The notes beneath the pieces were generated by a model. The model was given only the letters and a program-made list of their open reading frames with translations. It was not told the DNA's origin and did not search any database. 64,000 nucleotides of DNA from Castanea sativa. Lineage: Eukaryota; Streptophyta; Magnoliopsida; Fagales; Fagaceae. A program made the position numbers and the translations under genes. Position 1 is the stretch's first letter. Every line of letters begins with the position of its first letter. Positions 57,908 through 64,000 of the stretch are shown piece by piece. The stretch lies in the NCBI RefSeq assembly GCF_040712315.1, contig NC_134017.1, positions 55,236,136 to 55,300,135 on the forward strand. The letters run 5' to 3'.

Positions 57908-59505
57908 TCAAAAAGAATCTTCACTTTCTTCCATCATTGTGACACCACTTTCTTCTTCATCATCATAATCATCCAGGATGTTTTGGAATGTATCTTCAAT
58001 TCCATCTATGGTAGATGAAGAGCCTAAAAAAAGGTAAAATAAATTCAATCAAACAATTGAAAAATATAATAAATAATGCATCAACATAAATAATTGCATA
58101 ATTAAACTAGTAAATTTAATTACCATTAATTTCAGCCCATAACCAATTTTGAGCATGGAAAATTATTGAATATTCCGAGAGTACCATAAATGCATACTTC
58201 TCCCTCTCAAATAAATTGTGGATTCTACTATAGATATAATTAGTGGGACCCACAGTTATGTGAGAGAGGAAGGGTACGCATTTATGATACTCTAGGAGTA
58301 CCCAATAACTACCCTTTGTGCACACATTAATGCCTCCATAGTCTTCTTTTGATGAAGTTTACTGCAATATGTCAACCACTTGTGCTAAATAATGACTCTG
58401 AGGCAATAGTTGACATTGGAATGGCAAGGATATCCCTTGCAATACATTGCAGAGTAGGATACTTAGGCTCATTAGATTTCCACCATGCCAAAATATCAAG
58501 ATCCACAATTCTTGACATTAAATCATCCTTAAGTTAATGGTCTAACTCCAATTTAATATTCTCACCCCTTTTTTTTTCTGACTAAGATATCTTTCAAAGT
58601 CCATATGGGAGTCATCAACTTGCAGATCCTCTCCCACACAAGGGCCACGAGTACCTTCCCTATCCATTCTCCCAGAACTGTAGTCACGAATCACTTCATA
58701 GCAAATATCTCTAACCCTTTGAATTTTATTATCAGCTTCATCACTATAAATTATTGGATGATAATATTCTAACAATTTAATCTTATTTCTTGGGTCTAAA
58801 ATGGTTGCCATAGCCATAACACCATAAATCACATTCTAGTAACAATCAAAATTTTCCAACATTTTAAATTCCATACTCCTTATCACATCACTTGCGCTTG
58901 GAAACCAAAAATTCAAAACTATTTTTATTTCACACACCTTAGGAAAGAAAAAGATTAGCTGTAGGGTATGAGGTACTTGAGAATAACTCTGTAATCTTGT
59001 AAAACACTGCCAATCTCTCACATATACTACTTGCCATCTCCCATTCTTTCCATGTTAGAATGCACTTATAAGATGACTCACATATGTTCAATCGATAAAA
59101 GACATTTTGATATTTTATAGCTATAGAAAGCACGAGATAGGTAGAGTTCCAACGAGTCTTACAATCAAGGGCTAGTTCTTTGATACATTCAACATGTGCT
59201 TGTCAGGCTGTCTCTTCATACTTCTGTCTTCTCTTTGTTGATGCAATCTGAAATCTCACACTTTCTTGAACCTTTTCAATGCATGATCCAATTACATCCA
59301 AACCATCCTAAACAATCAAATTAAGAACATGTGCTGCACAACGAATAAGCAACATTGATCCACACATAATAAGCGCACCATGTTGAAGCTTATCCAAGAT
59401 AATTTTTATAACTGCATCATTGGTACTGCAATTATTCATATTCACAATAGATAACTTCCTATCAATATTCCACTCCAACAAAGTATCTAGAAGGACACTA
59501 TAAAG
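57908..59505 (-). pseudogene. hAT transposase (RICESLEEPER/BED-type) pseudogene, 3' part
   Basis: Read on the minus strand from 59505: WNIDRKLSIVNMNNCSTNDA, then LLIRCAAHVLNLIV, LALDCKTRWNSTYLVLS at about 59150, MATILDPRNKIKLLEYYHPI at about 58800, and the dimerisation domain YPTLQCIARDILAIPMSTIA then SESLFSTSG near 58370-58470. The end is ALMCAQNWLWAEING, an intron 58123-58024 (GT-AG), and an acidic tail ending at TGA 57908. These are the hAT/RNase H-fold landmarks of plant RICESLEEPER-type transposases. Stops and frame changes near 59205, 58835, 58530 and 58350 and a MITE in the last large exon inactivate it. The N-terminal BED finger and first catalytic part are cut off by the copia insertion. 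Confidence 0.88.
58158..58315. mobile_element. MITE (158 bp) nested in the hAT transposase exon
   Basis: The left end GAAAATTATTGAATATTCCG and the complement of the right end GGGTAGTTATTGGGTACTCC start imperfect inverted arms of about 45 bases (CATAAATGCATACTTC / CATAAATGCGTACCC). The flanks TTGAGCATG and TTGTGCACA match at 6 of 9 positions. Removing it restores the usual hAT coding order across ALMCAQ/NWLWAE. Confidence 0.8.
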
Positions 59506-59837
59506 TGTTAAGGAAAGTATTTCCATTCATGACAGTGCTGATCTTGTGGGCAAGACAGCAAACTTATTTCCTAATATAATCCCAACAGCTATTGCAGAAA
59601 CTAATTAAGTCAATAAGCACCTCTGTTTTAGAAAGCTTAAACAGAGGAAATCAATCAAAGTAGCGTGACCCACGTGCAAACAAACTCCACTAATTTGTCA
59701 CTGCCTTTCCTATGCTAATATATTCCTTAATATATATCTATATTCCTTGTATATGCTTTGTAGTATATATATTCTGGTTGTATCTCATATTTTCAATCTA
59801 GAGAAATAATTACCTCTTGTATCTTTGAGATTTTTCA
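59506..59837 (+). repeat. copia 5' LTR (332 bp)
   Basis: It starts TGTTAAGGAAAGTATTTCC and ends TTTGAGATTTTTCA, immediately before the PBS. AT-rich TATATATATT near 59765 may include the promoter. Comparison with the visible 119 bases of the 3' LTR shows about three substitutions and one 4-base indel. Confidence 0.93.
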
Positions 59838-59849
59838 TGGTATCAGAGC
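59838..59849 (+). other. copia primer-binding site
   Basis: TGGTATCAGAGC is complementary to the 3' end of plant initiator methionine tRNA, the standard copia primer site, and directly follows the LTR end. Confidence 0.95.
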
Positions 59850-59875
59850 CCTCTGGTTCACACCAAACTTCTCCA

Positions 59876-60772
59876 ATGGCCTACTTAAACTCCTCTGCCA
59901 ATTTTTTCCAAACACTCAATATAACTCCCTTAATTTCCATAAAATTAGATGGAACAGATTACCTGCAATGGGTCTCTCAATTCTTGCCCATCTTGCGAAG
60001 ATATGACCTGTTGAGCATTGTTGATGGCTCAGAGGTGTGTCCTAACAAGCACACAATTGCTAGGGAAAAACAAGTTAAGAACCCAGAATATGTGCTTTGG
60101 TACAAAAAGGACCAACTTGTCTTGAGTTGGATAATTGAAACTCTCACTCCTAATGTTCTTTCCACTGTTTATGGACTAAACACATCTTGCCAAGTTTGGA
60201 ATTCTTTGGCAACTAGATATGCTTCCCAATCAAAATCTCGCATTGCTTACTTAAAACGCCAATTGCAGACTCTGAGACAAGAATCTCGATCTTGCTTGGA
60301 GTATCTCCAATTGGCTAAGTCATGGGTAAATCAACTTGCTGCTGCGAATAAGCCAGTGGATGACGATGATTTGATTTTATACGTAGTCAGTGGTCTAAAT
60401 CCATCATTCAATGCCTTCGTCACAACATTTCGCCTTGCAACCTGAGAAGCCTCCTGGAAATATGTTGACTTTGAAGCTGAGTTGTTGAATCATGAAACTC
60501 TTCTCATAAATCAAGGCATCATGACTTCGACAGACTCAAGTAGCTTTGCCTTGTACTTAAATAAACAACACAACAGAGATCGCAAACCAAAGTTCAACAG
60601 ATCATAGAAAACCAATGGCTCATCCAAGTCCCAATTGCCATTTCAAAACCAAAAATTGCACCACACCAATCTTCCAAAGCAGAGGCCAAATCAGCCTTCA
60701 TCCTCACCCTTCAACTCCCCTCGGTCACCTTGCCAAATATGTGGTAAATCAAATCACCAAGCACTTGACTGT
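59876..60772 (+). pseudogene. copia gag remnant
   Basis: ATG at 59876 opens MAYLNSSANFFQTLNITPLI, and the frame stays open to a TGA at 60443-60445 (NPSFNAFVTTFRLAT). It contains the copia gag (UBN2/retrotran_gag_2) pattern LDGTDYLQWVSQ, VWNSLATRYASQSKSRI and LRQESRSCLEYLQLAKSWVN. After further breaks a CCHC knuckle, CQICGKSNHQALDC, is read at 60731-60772. In an active element this protein forms the particle shell and binds the RNA. The premature stop separates the capsid part from the knuckle. Confidence 0.9.
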
Positions 60773-63700
60773 TATCATCGAATGGACTACTCATACCAAG
60801 GTTGACATCCTCCAACCCAATTGGCTGCTATGGTTGCTCAAAGCAACTCTCTGTTTGCAGAAGAAGAAGAAGAACAATCGTGGTATGCAGATAGTGGAGC
60901 CAATCAACACATCACTGTTGATTTGGAGAACCTTAATCTATCACGAGAACCATATCAAGGTAGTGTCGACGTGGCTGTGGGCAATGGTTCTGGTCTTCCA
61001 CTAGCTGTTAACTTGCTATCCATACAAAAATTTTGTGCAGAAAATGATTGCTTCTTTATACTAACAGCAACTTATTTTTTGGTGAAGGAAATTCAAACTA
61101 GTCGAGTTCTCTTGCACAAGCACAGTAGAGATGGACTGTATCCCATTCCCTTGCACCGCCTCTCCTTCCATAAATTATGGGGTCTCACTGCCTTCCTTGG
61201 AGTTCAAACTTCTACTTTGGTATGGCACCAACGACTAGGCCATCCCAACATGTCTACAGTTCATTAAGTCATTCATAAAAATAAGCTTCCAATAAGTGAC
61301 TCAAATAATAAACAATCTTTTTGTGACTCATGTCAACTAGCCAAATGCAAAATCTTCCTTTTTTCAATTCAGATAGAGTGTCTAGTCTTCCCCTTCAATT
61401 AGTGCATTCAGATGTATGGTAGTCACCATTTGTCTCTTTTAGTGGTTGTCGCTTTTATGTAAATTTCATTGATGATTATTCAAGATTTTCTTGGTTATTT
61501 CCTTTAAAATCCAAATCTGATGTTTACACTTACTTCATTAAGTTTAAATGTATGGTGGAAAACTTATTTTCTACAAAAATTAAGAGCCTACAATCTAATG
61601 GTGGAATCTTAAAAAAAATTTTGTCTCAAAGTGGGATTTTACATCGAATTTCCTGCCCACACACCTCTCAACAAAACGGCGTTGCCGAAAGAAAACGTAG
61701 ACATGTAATGGACACAGGTTTGGCCTTACTTGCACATTCGGGATTCCAAACAAAATATTAGGTTGATGCCTTTCTCACTACCATATATCTTATCAATCAC
61801 CTACCCACTCCCACTTTGTTTAACCAAACACCCTATTTTAAATTGTTTAACCATGCCCTTGACTACAATTTCTTGCACACCTTTGGATGTGCATGCTTCC
61901 CTTTGATGAGACCATACAATCCTCACAAACTCACCTTTAGGAGCAAAAAATGTATTTTTTTGGGTTATAGTTCAAATCACTATGGCTATCGATGTCTAGA
62001 CCCCTCCAAAAATAGAGTCTATATCTCTTGTGATGTGGTGTTTAATGAACAAGATTTTCCTGCCAAGAATGCGCCATCTCTCCATCCTCATGCAAAGAAC
62101 TCTCGCCTTGATGAATCACTTCTTCTACCTATGCCTCCACATCCAGGTATTTCTCTTTTTCCCCTAGACTCTCATTCCTCCTCATCTCCTATGGACACCT
62201 TAACCTACTCCCCATTACTATCTTCTCTATCTCCCTCTCCTCTTCAACACTTGTCTCCACCTCAATCACCTTCTCCAAATTCCTTACTTTCCACATCTGA
62301 CAACCTTCCCCACCCTAACCGACTTGAGACTTCTCAACCACCTATTCCCTCCACCTGAATGGTAACCCGTTCCATGACTGGTGCTTCCCACCCTAAAAAC
62401 TTCCCAGACCATAAGCTTTATTACTCCACATGCCACCCTCTTAAGGCCTTTCATGCCAACTCACTTCCTACCAAACCCACCACCTTTAACCAAGCTTTCA
62501 AACTCCCTAAATGGAAAGCAGCCATGGAAGTAGAATTTGGTGCCTTGTTAGCTAATGGAATCTGGTCCCTTTGTCCTCGACTACCCAACAGAAAAAATTA
62601 TTTGGAATAAATGGGTTTTCCGTCTTAAACAAAAGGCTGATGGTTCAATTGATCGCTATAAGGCAAGACTTGTTGCTAAAGGGTTTAATCAAGAGGATGG
62701 AGTTGATTACACTAAGACATTTAGCCCTGTTATCAAACCCACTACAATTTGTGTTATCCTCGCACTATCTGTGCATTTTAATTGGTCCATTCGCCAATTG
62801 GATGTCTCAAATGATTTTTTGCATGGCTCTCTTCTTAAAGAAGTATATATGGAATAGCCAAGGGGATTTGTTGATCCTAAGCTTCCTTATCATGTCTGTC
62901 AGTTGCACAAGGCTTTATATGGGCTTAAGCAAGCCCCTCGTGCATGGTTCACTCGTCTGGCAATCTCTTATCCATTTGGGGTTCCTTGAATCATTGGTTG
63001 ATGCCTCCTTGTTTACCTTTCATCATTCTACTATTCACATTTATGTCCTTATTTATGTTGAGGATATATTGGTCACTGGCACTCATACATCACATATGTT
63101 GCACTTGATTAAGCATCTTCAATCTAACTTTCCATTGAAAGACTTGGGTGAACTATCTTATTTATTAGGTGTTCATGTAGTTCGAGCCTCCCATGGTCTC
63201 CACTTGTCGCAATCCAAGTACATTTCAGAGCTCCTCCATTGTGCTCGCATGGTTGGTGCTAAACCATCTTCCACCCCTACTGAGTATAGGCAAATTGTTG
63301 GTGCTCTCCAGTATTGCACTCTTACACGTCCTAACATTGCATTCTTAGTAAATCAGTTATGTCAATTTATGCACTCACCTACATCTGATCACTGGACTGC
63401 TGCTAAACGGGTGTTGCGCTACTTAAAAGGGACCATAGATCATGGCTTGTCTTTCCCTAAAAGCTCACTTAAGCTTCATGCCTTTTATGACTCTGATTAG
63501 GCTGGCAATCCCGATGACCGACGACCAACCACTAGATTTGGCATTTTTCTTGGCCCTTGTCTTGTTTCCTGGAGTGCCAAGAAGCAACTTGTCGTGGCTC
63601 GTTCAAGTACAGAAGTTGAATATCGGGCCATGGCTATCACCACAGCTAGCTTATATTGATTACGAATGCTCCTCAAGGATCTCCATGTCCCTTTGGTCTA

Positions 63701-63830
63701 ACCTCCCACCTTGTGGTGTGAAAATGTTGGTGCGTTGGCCCTTGCTTCAAACCCGGTTTTCCATGCAGAACCAAACATATTGAGTTGCTAATATTTTTAC
63801 AAAAGGTTTATCTACTCCACACTTCTCATT
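60773..63830 (+). pseudogene. copia pol remnant: protease, integrase, reverse transcriptase, RNase H
   Basis: Domains in order: protease WYADSGANQHIT (60881); integrase zinc region LVWHQRLGHPNMS (61218) with CDSCQLAKC after a stop; integrase core FIDDYSRFSW (61470), QSNGG (about 61590, normally QSDGG, so the second catalytic Asp is Asn) and QQNGVAERKRRH (61670); reverse transcriptase [18 protein letters not shown] (62640), [14 protein letters not shown] (62792), YVED (63052) where YVDD is the rule; RNase H YRQIVGALQYCTLTRPNIAF (63283) and ARSSTEVEYRAMA (63598). Stops or shifts occur near 61266, 61761, 62356, 62610, 62855, 62985 and 63500. Loss of catalytic residues and frame makes it non-autonomous. 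Confidence 0.93.
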
Positions 63831-63869
63831 GTTACGGTCCAAGCTTCTGGTTACGCCACGTCCCATCAG

Positions 63870-63881
63870 CTTGTGGGGGCA
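63870..63881 (+). other. copia polypurine tract
   Basis: GCTTGTGGGGGCA immediately before the 3' LTR start is the purine-rich primer site for plus-strand synthesis, as in other plant copia elements. Confidence 0.7.
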
Positions 63882-64000
63882 TGTTAAGGAAAGTATTTCC
63901 ATTCATGACAGTGCTGATCTTGTGGGCAAGACAGCAAACTCATTTCCTAATATAATCCCAATAGCTATTGCAGAAATTAAGTCAACAAGCACCTCTGTTT
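63882..64000 (+). repeat. copia 3' LTR, first 119 bp
   Basis: It repeats the first part of 59506-59837 (TGTTAAGGAAAGTATTTCC) almost exactly and is cut by the window end. Confidence 0.95.

Larger units (their letters stand above)
57479..64000 (-). mobile_element. autonomous-type hAT element, decayed, interrupted by a copia element
   Basis: TAGGGATGGCAATGGAGCGG at 57479 is a hAT-type end. It lies beyond the 3' end of a hAT transposase gene running towards it on the minus strand. The GGGGC-rich subterminal stretch 57530-57660 (GCCCCATTCCTGCCCTGCCC) is like that of 34200-34788. The right part and other end would lie beyond the copia element, outside the window. Confidence 0.7.
59506..64000 (+). 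mobile_element. Ty1/copia LTR retrotransposon, nearly complete, decayed
   Basis: Plus-strand order: 5' LTR, initiator-Met-tRNA PBS, gag, zinc knuckle, protease, integrase, reverse transcriptase, RNase H, polypurine tract, start of 3' LTR. Integrase before reverse transcriptase is the Ty1/copia order. It is inserted into the hAT transposase gene. TAAAG precedes the 5' LTR as the candidate target duplication; the other side is outside the window. Confidence 0.96.

Noticed and set aside
62571..63500. 309-codon plus-strand open frame in the copia region
   Set aside because: Out of frame with most of the reverse transcriptase at its start; it only joins the pol frame after a shift, so it is a mosaic and not a separate gene.
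1..64000. tRNA or rRNA genes
   Set aside because: No cloverleaf-capable sequence with intact A and B boxes beyond the SINE promoter remnants, and no rRNA-like stretch was seen.

Overview
The window is plant nuclear DNA: AT-rich, intron-bearing, and dominated by plant transposable elements. The gypsy reverse transcriptase/RNase H peptides at the left edge and a family of LTRs rich in TCCTCGGAC-type motifs resemble sequences I associate with oak-like Fagaceae. That assignment is an inference from memory and is not proven here.

Gene content is low. I find one intact gene, an INT2-type inositol transporter on the minus strand (26136-31040). It has six exons that join in frame to 578 codons plus stop, and a TATA box upstream. 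The other gene-like sequences are broken: a two-exon gene for a mitochondrial ribosomal protein uL14 (HUELLENLOS type, 17770-19299), a plant-mobile-domain gene (13888-16357), an HSP70 fragment present twice (8108-8358 and 48580-48714), and transposon proteins.

Layout: 1-4322 is the 5' half of a decayed Ty3/gypsy element on the minus strand. 4323-13893 is copy 1 of a large direct segmental duplication whose copy 2 lies at 41519-55137. Between them are the mobile-domain and uL14m pseudogenes, a hAT element with a perfect 8-bp target duplication (20102-21779), a tiny LINE copy, a solo LTR, a long-TIR Pack-MULE-like element (24393-25824), the INT2 gene, several MITEs and SINEs, and a local tandem duplication (37085-38640 / 39440-41518) that runs directly into copy 2. 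From 55315 come a TIR element filled with a minisatellite, then a hAT transposase gene on the minus strand, itself interrupted by a MITE and by a Ty1/copia element (59506 to beyond the window) with 5' LTR, PBS, gag-pol remnants, PPT and the start of its 3' LTR.

The most informative structure is the duplicated segment. Because both copies are present, each later insertion has an empty site in the other copy. Copy 1 alone carries two SINEs, a solo LTR (TSD CTTAC), a long-TIR element and an LTR-like insert. Copy 2 alone carries a retroposed RNase H-like fragment with poly(A), a MITE (TSD AAAGATATT), a solo LTR (TSD AGTCT), two Harbinger-like elements and a 3.5-kb block with a Helitron-type end. 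I see no sign of a new enzymatic or defence system. The interest lies in the nested and paralogue-resolved transposition record and in the decayed genes.
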